Shown: positions 46,911 to 57,268 of the stretch, piece after piece
How the letters are laid out: every line of letters starts with the position of its first letter
Position numbering within the stretch: the first letter of the stretch is position 1
Source of the DNA: Grifola frondosa
Lineage: Eukaryota; Basidiomycota; Agaricomycetes; Polyporales; Grifolaceae
Direction of reading: 5' to 3'
NCBI GenBank assembly: GCA_001683735.1
Contig: LUGG01000019.1
Location: forward strand, 682,001 to 746,000
Length of the DNA stretch: 64,000 nucleotides
Translations under genes and position numbers: made by a program
The notes under the pieces: model-generated
What the model was told of the DNA's origin: nothing
The model's input: the letters and a program-made list of their open reading frames with translations, nothing else
Databases searched by the model: none

Positions 46911-47698
46911 CTAAATAATCCCAGGAACCAATTTATATGGCGTCCTCATGGACCACGCCATCCACTGATCACCAAACTCCTTCCTCAAGATCTCGTCTTC
47001 CTTGCTGACTCTTGAGAGTAACACAACGGGAACCCGGCACACTTCCACCACCCACAAAAACACGCAAATTCTGGCGGACAGCGTACTCATGATGCCGCAC
47101 TCCGCCAGCCACGAGCCACTACCCATGAGGATCAGCAGCTTGCCGACGGTGACCATGAGCATGCCGGTGTAGCTCGGATGGCGCACGATGGAGTACGGGC
47201 CGTCAGTGATAAGCTTGTGATCCTTGCGGAGCGCGAGCTCGAAGGTGAAGTGTCGGCCCAGCGCACGATAGCATGCGAGGCGCAAGAGCCCGCCGGCCGT
47301 GATAAGCACCCAGCTGGTGAGGAAGGTAGGGGTGATGCGGACACGAGAAGTTGTGGCGAAAGGGATCCACGCCAGCACGGGGAAGATTCGTAATAATGCA
47401 ACAGACGGGAAATAGATGGCGAGGATGACCATTATTTCGCAGATGAACATCGACTGCGTTACTGCCTGAGCCGTAATCACTGTCAGTTGTTTGAACCCAA
47501 CAGCACGAGCAAGTGATGCACCTGCTCAAGTGCGCGCAGCCATGGTGGCCGAACATTGACCAAGAAATATCCCGCTGAAGAGTATTTGCGCTGCTCATCC
47601 GAAGCAGTACGTGGATTGGGAGAGGTAAATGTGACAAAATTAGCAGCGGCTGCTACTGCCAGCAATGGGACCTTCAGAATGACGGGTGCGGTGAGCAT
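46911..47698 (-). CDS. Isoprenylcysteine carboxyl methyltransferase family protein (ICMT/Ste14-like)
   Basis: Two exons (47522-47698 and 46911-47453; 68 nt intron, phase 0) encode 239 residues, the normal size. The protein is largely hydrophobic with several membrane spans (LLAVAAAANFVTF, ICEIMVILAIYF, FLTSWVLITAGGLLRL, ARICVFLWVVEVC). The C-terminal half has the ICMT signature: LITDGPYSIVRHPSYTGML with the SAM-binding RHPSY motif, and KEDEILRKEFGDQWMAW near the end. ICMT methylates the C-terminal prenylated cysteine of CaaX proteins such as Ras and mating pheromones in the ER membrane. Basidiomycetes often carry several ICMT-like paralogues, so the exact substrate is open. The acceptor before SMFICEIM was chosen because nearer AG sites give stops. 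Confidence 0.88.
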
Positions 47699-48415
47699 AC
47701 TGTTGGGACACGCGGATTTGAAGAGGTGTGCTACCTTTGTATTCCCTGCATGGGTTCCAGGTACGCGGTTCGGCGTCCGGGAAGTAGCATTCTCTCAGCC
47801 GTGGTCAGTACTTTCCGCTTCCAGGGGACATGGGATCAGATATTTAAAACCGTGAGCCATATTGGAATATGATATTTCCACGAGAGACAGCGATGGTTTA
47901 CGCGCTTTTACGCGGCTATAAGCGAACGGCGTTCAAGCAAGAAGTCCGCTGCGACTTTACACCGGGGGCTGTAGCAAATCAATCACGACAGAAGTTTGCG
48001 AGTGACTTTAGCATCATTCAAAAGTTCAAAGTTCGAAGCGCCCGTCTAGAGATTGACACTCGAATTTTGAACGATGCTAAAAGTTTCTTCTGCTTAACTT
48101 CCGTATGATTGATTCTTCGGATACGTCAGCACTTGATCAGCACTGCCTCACCGAGAGACAGGTGGTGAGAATACTCGAGAGATAAGACTAATTCACGTAC
48201 TTTAGGCACTGAGTACCGTTAATACGTTGTACGCTTGAGTTATTTTCAACTTGAACGCGTTGGTCACGACGGCAACGTACAATCAATAGCGATCAAAAAT
48301 GATGAGTTATTAGGAAGTCTGACAACATGATAGTTATGAACATAATACATACATTGTGTGGAGGCTGTCCATAGGCAACCAGTGTCAACGTCCAAAAAGA
48401 ATGGAAAAGCATAGA
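47699..48415. other. Intergenic stretch with a hairpin
   Basis: No gene seen. It contains the inverted repeat at 48005-48084 and the upstream region of ICMT. Confidence 0.5.
48005..48084. repeat. Inverted repeat / potential stem-loop
   Basis: ACTTTAGCATCATTCAAAA (48005-48023) is followed about 40 bp later by TTTTGAACGATGCTAAAAGT (48065-48084), its reverse complement with two differences. RNA from either strand could form a 19-20 bp stem with a 41 nt loop. It may be a small foldback element remnant; no function is known. Confidence 0.6.
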
Positions 48416-48497
48416 GGGCCCAGCCGGGAATTGAACCCGGGACCTCGCGCACAAGAGACAACCCGAAGCGCGAATCATACTACTAGACCACTAGGCC
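48416..48497 (-). tRNA. tRNA-Pro (CGG) with anticodon-loop intron
   Basis: On the minus strand GGCCTAG pairs with CTGGGCC to form the acceptor stem, with one discriminator base after it. The D arm (TGGTCTAGTAGTA), an anticodon stem of CGCGC/GCGCG and the T arm (CCGGGTTCAATTCCCGG) are all present. The anticodon CGG is at 48463-48465. About ten extra bases (around TTGTCTCTTG) sit just 3' of the anticodon, at the usual site of nuclear tRNA introns. Length is 82 nt with the intron. Confidence 0.92.
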
Positions 48498-50262
48498 TTA
48501 TTGACTCCTATTATAGATTAACATATCATATCATTTAATTATTACTGGAAATTCGACTGACTTTCTGAATATGCTCAGGCATGCACTAGATTAGTGAGGA
48601 TATTTGGTGCGTACAGCCAGAAAATGGGCAAAATATCAAGATGTTTAGGGTCTGTTGATAGGAGCCGTATGGAAAAGCAAAGCAGTTTGCAATTGCCCGC
48701 AAATGTTTGCCTTCGTGTTCATATAATATAATCTTAAAAGACAATCAAGCTGCACTCCTTCCATCGCCCAAATGTTGACAGACCGACGCCCGAATGTCCA
48801 CAGAACCACAAGGCATCAGCCCAATCTATAAAATAGAGACGAATATGGTTGCACACGAGCGAGTACTTGTCATCGATATCCATCCTGGAAGCACTCGCAG
48901 GATGTGATGCCTAGTCCATCTCTGGTAACCACGAGAATTTGGCATTGGCCTAAATCTGCTGCTCAAGGAACATCCTCCGAAATCAGAGCAACTGTTAACA
49001 CGACGATCTACCGGTAAACTATAACTATATAGTGAGCAAATATGATGACTATAGAAAAGTGGACCATGGTATGTATGTGGGAGTCTTGAAGCTTCTTGAA
49101 GTCAATCGTGCACTGTTCGATTGCGTCCTCAAGTAACGTGACCGTGTGAGTATTTTGCGTGACCGCAAAAAGAAACTGGAAGAATTACGCTTTCTTCTCT
49201 TTCTCCATGACAGCCCAAAAGCCGCGAGGCTCACGCCGCACAGGACGCCTTGTGCCTCCATAGTCGTGAGCGGGCTAAGGTCTGAGTATTCGGGTACTTG
49301 AGACATCGTCCGGTACAAGTCCCACTCGACCGACTCTAGCTGGGTCCGGTTCCAAGAACTGAGCGGTGCACCAGAGAATCGCTCGCCATTAATACGTCAT
49401 GCCTTCAATCCCAAAGATCCCACTGGTGCAGTAATTCAAGCTGGCTGATGGGGGGAGGGAGCGATGGCGGCTTTGGAACACGCCGTTGGGACTGGGCGGA
49501 TCTCTTCGTCGTCTCAACTCCCACTTATCGTGTCTCCCGGTGATGCTGCTACGTGCTAATCACCAAGAAGGCTAGATGCAGAAATGGTCTAGTCATATTG
49601 CCGTGCACTCTGCGCTGGCGGGGGATGGACGAGGGCGCTGAGAGTCGGGCGACGAATGTCCGTCCTTGAGCGCACTTCGCGGCGCGCATATGGGGTCGAA
49701 CCCTCTGCGCAACTCGATTCAGACTACTCTTGTGCTGTCATCCTTTATTTTTTCCACCCATGCGCTCTTCGTGAGTGTCTGCAGAACAGCTTAGTACTTG
49801 GTCTTTCTGTGGTACGTGGTTGAGTCCGTCATCTTGTCGTCATCGCTCATTTAACTATAACTCTTAGCTCTCCCAATGGTCTTTTCCAAGAGAGGGCCAT
49901 TTGCTCGTTATCTTTCGACGTCAGTTTCGTGACTTTTCGGGATGTTGTAGGAGATACCGCCTGCTGTTTTCCCCCTTGAGCGTGTTGATTACAGTCGTTC
50001 ACCGTCCAATACACATCAGTTCCATCACAATCAGATCCGCAAATGAGTTGGTCTGCTGCCCTCGGACTCTTTCGTGCTCATCACATGATTGAGGTATCTC
50101 GTCACACACTCGACGGAAGACTTCTTCATTCAAACAGGCTAACCGCTACCACAGGGAACCCGGAGATCCCCCGGGTGCTAACTCCTTCCTTCCTTCGCAA
50201 GCTGTATCGCCATTTAATAACACTCAATTCAATGAAGAATGCTTGGGCATGCCGGTGATCGC
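48498..50262. other. 1.8 kb stretch without a recognised gene
   Basis: A minus-strand frame at 49049-49318 (MSQVPEYSDLSPLTTMEAQG and a hydrophobic VLCGVSLAAFGL) could be a small protein or a first exon, but it has no partner exon or family. The last 400 bp are the upstream region of the coiled-coil gene. Nothing else is supported. Confidence 0.4.
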
Positions 50263-50703
50263 ATGGATGCACCGCAGCTTTCCGTTCAAGAACAGCTCTC
50301 CCAGCTCGCAACTTTACTCCGTCAGACAGGAGACAACATTGCAGAAAGCAAGAAAGTCATGGACGAGAGGCGAGACGTCGAAGCTGCCAGAAGGGACCGA
50401 AATGAACGCCACTGTCGAGGGCTGCATGGTAAACTGGCTGCGATCTTCGCGGAAGATGAGAATGAGAGGCTTCGTCGAATTCAGCGGGCGTCCACAGGTG
50501 GGTTCCCCGCTAGGTTGCGGCCGAGCACACTTCGAACGGTGACGTCGCAGATGACTCCGTTGCAACGCGGAGAATCCTGCAGGAGCTGGACCGGGCCCAC
50601 CGAGAAACGGAGCGAACGATGATATCGTTTCTATCAGGTACGCCTTCGTGCAATGCTCCTCGTGGGACGGATTTGGCTTGAATTCTATTCAGATGGTCGT
50701 TAG
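50263..50703 (+). CDS. Small coiled-coil protein, unknown function
   Basis: Three exons. Exon 1 encodes MDAPQLSVQEQLSQLATLLR and a charged helix (SKKVMDERRDVEAARRDRNE, HGKLAAIFAEDENERLRRI). An intron of about 55 nt (GTGGGT...GTCGCAG) leads to DDSVATRRILQELDRAHRET. A second intron (50638-50692) leads to the last codons, with the stop at 50701. The spliced protein is about 120 residues, almost wholly helical and highly charged, with heptad-like spacing, so a coiled coil is likely. No family is recognised. An upstream in-frame ATG at 50239 would add eight residues. Both introns have good sites and restore the frame, which supports a real gene. Confidence 0.5.
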
Positions 50704-51275
50704 ATGGAGCGAGAAGACACGAGAAGACTGCGAAGGATAGCAGCTTGCAATGCGGGGCAGATTCGAAGTAGTTTGAGATAGTAAAATCCCACGCATAGTG
50801 CGGGATATAGTGCGACTTCGTCTGCTATCATGGAAATTATCTCCTCATGTTACGATTTGGCATTCTATTACTTGCGAGGACGTTGAAGTGAGAGCCCTTG
50901 AGAGCGTTCTTGATTCATTTCGGCGAAGCGTTTCGTTTAAGGGAAATTCCGAGGCTCGAGCGGGTCGGATATACCCGCACCCGCGAACGACCAATAACGA
51001 ATTATCAATTACTTGTGTGGCTGATGAACGATACGAATCAATACCAGACTACTCTTGATCGATGGATCAATCTATCGATTGTGTAGAGCCCGAAGGGGTG
51101 GGTGCCGTAATTCACCAATCCACACTGGACGAGAGAGGAGATGAGAGATGTACAAGAGGCATACAGAAAATGCGAGTGCTATAAAACAGTGGTAATATCA
51201 CAAGGGCAGACCCATCCCGCAACATATGTATGTACAACCAACGGCGCCCAACACCGAATAGTTCGTGCCCATCGA
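50704..51275. other. Intergenic stretch between convergent genes
   Basis: About 570 bp of 3' flank for the coiled-coil and FKBP genes. Short AT-rich frames only; no feature is supported. Confidence 0.5.
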
Positions 51276-51890
51276 TCAATTAATCTTGAGCAGCTCAACC
51301 TCGAACTTCAGTGTAGCATTAGGGGGGATGACAGGCGGGAAGCCTCGTGCGCCATAGGCCTGTGCAGAGCGCAAATGAGGAGATAATATAAGCCATAAGT
51401 GGGCAGACGACTCACATAATCCGCGGTCGCTATCAGGACGGCCTTCTCACCGAGGGACAATTGTGGTACTCCTGACGAAGCGATGGAGAATAGATCAGTC
51501 AAATCAAGGTCGAACATTGCACATATATGTACGAGGCATACCCTCGTCCCATCCCTTGATCACCTTTCCGACACCGATCTCGGTTTCGAAGGGGATGCCT
51601 CTGTGGTCGACCCGTCAGTGATGAGCACAATACATACTGATGGAGACGCACCGATCTCTGCTAGAGTCGAACTTCCGCCCATCCGGCAGAGTGCCCACAT
51701 AATGTATTGTGATCCTGTCTGTGGCGAACACATGAGTATGGCGTACAACATCATTGTCGCGGAGACAACATACCGCCTTTCCGGGGGAAGTTCTTGCCGT
51801 CGCCAGGGGAAATGACCTCTACTGTGACACCCTATACACGACGCGCATTCAGTGGAAGCACTCGCAGGAGACGGGCGCAAGACTGACCAT
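51276..51890 (-). CDS. FKBP12-type peptidyl-prolyl cis-trans isomerase
   Basis: Six exons encode about 108 residues, the length of cytosolic FKBP12. Exon 1 contributes only the ATG (51888-51890), directly followed by donor GTCAGT. Exon 2 begins [19 protein letters not shown]. Next come [58 protein letters not shown] and [20 protein letters not shown], ending LLKIN. Residues that form the FK506/rapamycin pocket are kept: the Tyr of IHYVG, the Phe-Asp of KFDSS, VIKGW, and the Tyr of AYG. The protein speeds proline isomerisation and, in fungi, is the receptor through which rapamycin inhibits TOR and FK506 inhibits calcineurin. All splice junctions read in frame. The start is well defined despite the tiny coding part of exon 1. 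Confidence 0.93.
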
Positions 51891-53430
51891 ACTGAAGTTG
51901 CTGCACGGTGATTATGGTGATAAGCAAGGAGAGGTATAGGGCGCAAATGGCGGTTGTGGCCAGCCACTTATACTAGCACGGAGGCGGAGTACGGATCTTG
52001 ATCCGATCTAGCGTCATCCGGTATTTTGTAAGTTCTTCGATCTTGGTCAAGCCAGAGGAGGACAACGTCTAGACTTTGTTATCGATGTCGATGGGCAAGA
52101 TGGGGTCCATACATTCTTACTGCCATGTTCGTCTATCCGGTATGCGGCATATCAGACGACCAACCGCACTTGGATGGGGAGCTTAATTTCATCGATGGAA
52201 ACCCGCAGGTTTCTCGCCTAAGAACCAGCCAGAGACAGGAGAAGCGGATGCCAATGCATAAACTTACTATTGCGCACAAACAGAACGTGATTCAAGATGA
52301 GCAGCTGCCCCGGTTCAATCCTGCCTGAAAGAGTCTCCAATGATTCACCGATCGCATGGCAGAGTATATACTGATGAGGATAATAAGTACTTTGCAAGTA
52401 CTCGGCCTACTTCTGTACGCCACAATGCAGGTACGACCCCAATATGCATGCGGCAGAAGATAAGGCTCTTTACTTCAAAACGCGCCCAAATTCCGAGAGA
52501 CAGACCTGCATCCGATCCTTTCAATCAACTGACCCGCAGTGGGCCAACATTACCAGGGATCCGCATTGAGACAGCGCAGATCATGCCGTATCCAGCTATA
52601 CCGTCAGAATATTCGAACGGGTAGCAGGGTAGCCAGGCGAGCTTTGACATAATTTGGCTGCAAGAATTCTGGACGTAATTGGTCTGTAGACTGCACGATA
52701 AGAGCTACAACCGCCCGCGGTCGTATTCGCCATGCAATTCAATGCAATGGCGATCGAGCTGATGTGAATTTCAGTTTCGGAACTCATGCACACGCATGAG
52801 ACGCACCCCGGAATCTTCGAATAGGGTTCATCGATGGGGCGTGACTCGTGAACATTCCAGACCTCTACCGTAAATCTCACCTAACCTCTTTTGTCCTCTA
52901 TTCACGAAGGGTCGTTTTTCAACGGCAAAGACATGTATCGGCTTGCCTTGGAAATAACAAACCACTGACGCGGATAGTAGAGTCAGTAGGTCGTATATAT
53001 TCAGGTGAGAAGCAAGACGTACTCAATCACCGATCATCCAGATTGTATCAGATACGGGATATCTAGGCGTTGGTTAAAGCTCAAGCAGTTCTTTGAGCCA
53101 TTCCAAAGCAAGACAAGCTCAGCAAGTGCTCTACAAATGTGCACAACAGATGTCCAAACACAGGAACAACCAGAGAAGTCATCGAGTCCGAAGGAGAGCT
53201 AGCGGGAATTTCACGGTCATGTGATCGTTCTTCGATCGGCCTGGACGCCGGTATGTACTATGCTTATCCTCCATGAACGGCTTTGCGCGAAACCTTTATT
53301 CCCCTGTTTACCCTTTGATCTGTGTATCACTGGCTAAAGTGTCCTTATGCAATTCTATGCAATCACGTCAGGCAACGCCGTCTAACGAATGTATCTGCTA
53401 CATCGCCGCATTATGCGCGCAGATACGTCA
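51891..53430. other. Stretch without a supported gene
   Basis: Upstream region of FKBP12 followed by several plus-strand frames of 65-95 codons (52125, 52340, 52848) with no motif and no convincing splice chain. They might be exons of the same gene as 53431-54004, but I could not connect them. Confidence 0.4.
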
Positions 53431-54004
53431 ATGTGGAGAGCAATGAATTACACACCGCAGTTCTCAGGAACGAAAGTCTCGTGGACACTGGTCGACAGTA
53501 CGTCCTACTTTCATTGCATGTTCCAACCAGATTCTGAACCTTTGGAGGCAATAGTATACTTAGGAGCAAGCCCTGTCTCCGCGAAGGACGTGCGGAGCAC
53601 AAAACTTCGATCGGAGCATGCGAACTTGATCCAGACGTACTCCGAACATTCTGACTTGTATATAGGTGAGGTTCAAGGACAGCTGCTGTGTACCGGTGGT
53701 TTGGGGATCATTCTATTCATGGTCGACATTATTTGTGCAGTAATAAATTGCGTTCCAAGATGTCGTCGCCGAATTCTTTGGCGTCCCAACTCTACCCGAA
53801 CCATCCGTTGATCGAGACGCCCTCACGGTCAAATCCATCGATGAGCCGATGAACGATGTGGGTTTCGAAATGCTTTCCCACGTAGATGATAGAATGGTTC
53901 CTCGAGAGGTCCGCTGTCACAGATTTTGCAATCAATTCGGAGCCCAAGGCGCGTGCTTAGCTTCTTGGAATGATTCCGTTTTGCGGCGGAAACTGAACGA
54001 ATGA
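53431..54004 (+). CDS. Unrecognised two-exon ORF
   Basis: Exon 1 (53431-53665) starts MWRAMNYTPQFSGTKVSWTL and exon 2 (53760-54004) encodes VVAEFFGVPTLPEPSVDRDA and later FEMLSHVDDRMVPREVRC, ending LRRKLNE. The 94 nt intron (GTGAGG...CCAAG) joins the two in frame, giving 159 residues. The exon 2 frame is open for 81 codons with balanced composition. No domain, signal peptide or membrane segment is visible and I know no relative. Weak points: the intron is longer than its neighbours here and has an unusual AAG acceptor, and the true start may be further upstream. Confidence 0.35.
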
Positions 54005-57000
54005 ACCCTGGCGTTATAATGGTTAGCACATCCCGACTTTCTTCAAGTCTTCTATCACTCAAGAACTGTGGTGTGTTTGTAACGCGGTGACTACTCAGCT
54101 TATTTTACGGTCATTTTCTGCAACGAATCGCACGCGGAGCGAAGACGTGAAGACTTTCGATAGTAAGTAGGCCGAAACCTTCAGTCATCTTTCGTTCTCC
54201 TTTCGAACCGGGCTCACCATCCCGGTGTGATAGGGTTGCATATATCTGTTTTTGTATGGAGAACGCCAACCGCCACGCTTTGGGTTCACAGCTACGCAAA
54301 ATAGTGGACGCTGATTGTTGAAGTTAAAGACTCGGCAGGAATATCCACACCAGAGATGTCTCTTTCTTGCTCCACCATGCCAACCGAGGCTCATCGATAT
54401 CAATAGAGTTCTGTCGCTGGCTTGAATCTGAAGGGCCTTCTCCGCACATTTCAGGGCATCTGGCGTGGGCGATGGAGATATTCTAAGAGATCGTGTAGTC
54501 CAGGCCGGAATTACGGAACGTTCATCGGTCCTTGTATATGCATGCATTGTGAGGACGCAGGAACAACGCGGCACATCTTACTTTGTTTGTCTACAGCATG
54601 CGTCAATTCGAAGCACTTTACTTTCCATTAATCACCCCGGACGAGCGCTCGTGAATCTCATGGACATGGTGCGGAGTCAAAACGACATGTATGTTCTATC
54701 GTTTCCCCTGATCACGCGCGGGCCACCCTCAAGTATTATGGAACGTCCTCACGGATCAACCAGATACCTATTTGAAGTATTCCAGCAACTACTTCGCTGT
54801 TCTTCATACTTCAGCGGGCTTGCGTAATAAGTCGTGGATGTTCGCCAATTTGGGGCCCGGCTTCTCGCCTATCTTTACCACGAGCGGTCCGCCCCAGCAT
54901 TTTGGCGTCCTCCTCGCTATCTGTCCCCGTGGGTTCAGCTATTCCTCGAAGTACAAGCGGATAGTGTTGGAACCTACCGGTTGCGCCAAAATGCTGGGAC
55001 CGTGTGATATTTTGAAGAGTTTGCAGCAATCAAGTTCCTCTTTTCGTTGGCTCTATTGAATTTGCGATAACGGCTGTGGGTCCATCTTCTCACTGGGCGT
55101 GCCACGACCGGCCGCCTAGAGCGACTTGCGCTATTGGCGGTTTGTTATGTGTCACCTTTTACGGACGAGTCTCAAGTAGGCTTAAGACATGTTCCTGCGG
55201 CTGTTATTGCGAACCCCAGAGGGTCCAGTAGAATGAATTAAAAAATACTCATAATATGTCAATCCGCGAGCGTGCGGTGTGTGGGGGATAATAAAGGTCA
55301 GTATTGTTCATGATAGAGATAGAGAAGTGCCGACGAACGTGCCGGGTCGTTGTGCTCACGAGATCCATAATGGTGACAGACAAGGTCTGTTAGAACCTGT
55401 ATCTCCGCGTTTTACAAATTCTCAGAAGGCCCTACAGGTTGGAACCAGCTGGATGATTCGTAAGTGTGAAGTGCTGCACGTTCAGATGACCCACGGATGG
55501 GTCAGTCAAGACATAATCGAAGGTTGGAGAAAGACGAAATTATCTGGGCTAATGCCGATATATGATACCTCTTTGTCAGCGTATGTTTGATATGGCCTGG
55601 TGTTCGAAAATCGCCTTTCCTGGATGTGCACCTAGAGCAATGGTGCTGCCAGCTTGAATGCAACGTTATATGAATGGAAAGGCGACGCACGGACAATGTG
55701 ACCAATAACATACGATAAAGGAGCTGAACAGAAGTGTCAATGGAATCCAAAGCACGGAACATTTTGATATCTCCTCACCTTACACACTAAGATGTAGTAG
55801 CGCATTTCCCTAATCATCTTGTGTCAAGGATCCGCGGAGTCTGGTGAAAAGAATCAATTGGGAACAGAACACCTCATGATCGGGATTCATACCGTCACTG
55901 GAGTGCTTCGTGGAAAGATGCCAATAAAGGGACTTGGATAGTCAGACAAGTCCACTGTGTGCGTCATAGAATAAAAAAGTGTGGTCAATTGCTATTCGGA
56001 TTTCTACCTCATTATGTAGCCAAAAAAGGAGCGTGAAATTTGTGCGGCATTATTTGTGAAGAAGTCTGGATGCGGGAATAGTAGAGAAAATGGCTTTTAG
56101 TTGAAGTACTTCCAAAAATTGTGTACCGAGACCTTACCCAAGACAGGAATAACAAAAGCCAAAACTTTGTTGCCCTCCGAGACCAATCCAAGGAAGTTTG
56201 TCGCTGTGAAAAGTGCCACATTGCACGTTGACCAGAGAAACTTCTGTACGGGGTCATCAGACAATGGACCGTTGAACGTACTCCGACTCTAACAACGCGT
56301 CTTCAGTCACGGTCACGCGACCGTGCACCTCACGTGCTATTCTGTCACTCAAGTGACTCGAAGTGCTGGGCGCCTCAAAGCTCAAGTTGTACCACCATCT
56401 TCCAAGTCATGGAAAACCATGTTTCAGTATGTTTTGGGGGTCTTTAATGAATAATATGATCAAAAATCTATCCGAATACTTTAGTACCAAGCTCTCTCTT
56501 CGTTGCTACCGAAGTATCCCAAGACCGCCGGTGCACTATTTCAAACATACAACGACTTGAAATTAGGTAAGTGCACTTGACAGAATGCCCATTTCTGCTA
56601 TTGACGGAGTCCGATATAATACCAGCGCAACAATGGACAGATTTAGAAGTCATTGATTTGACTTCATGCTCCAGGGGGGTCCTGAAGGGACGCCGACCAC
56701 AAACGGTGTGTATCATTTATTACCTACGCTGCCAAGCTAACCCATTTCTCAATGCCTCCAGGATAACGTGCTGCATGTAATACCTTGTTCCCTTGCGGAG
56801 TCACTATCAACGTCATGGTGAGCTTTGCTCCGTCACGATCTGTCCTTATATTCAGCGCGTGTTGCGCAGGATCCGCGCCGCTTTCAAAGAGCTTGGGGAG
56901 CCATCACAGATATATCTCGGTATAAACGCAGAAGATTCATCTATTGTATATTACAAAATCAGTCCGGGTATTGTCAAGCCTCCCCTCTAGCATCGACGTT

Positions 57001-57268
57001 TGCGTTCGCCGTGCATGCCCCGCATGGCTGTCTGAGCCATCACACTTCGCTACCGCTTCAAAGCCGATTCAATTCGACGGGCCTGTTGGGCCGACAATCT
57101 CTACAGCAACCTTCTATCGATAAGCTTGAGGAAGCCTGAACTACGGGAAGAACGCCGAGCCCAGAAAATATCCGAATGGAAATATGGTTCCAAACATATG
57201 CTTCGATTATCATCTAGGAATCACGTATTGTATCACTATGCGTCCAAACGCACTATCCCCAACACAGA
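54005..57268. other. 3.3 kb stretch without a supported gene
   Basis: Many frames of 60-130 codons occur on both strands, overlapping each other; for example 54465-54827 (+) and 54185-54574 (-) compete. A few look protein-like (ANLGPGFSPIFTTSGPPQHF near 54840), but none forms a chain with good splice sites or a known domain. Decayed genes are possible. Confidence 0.4.
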
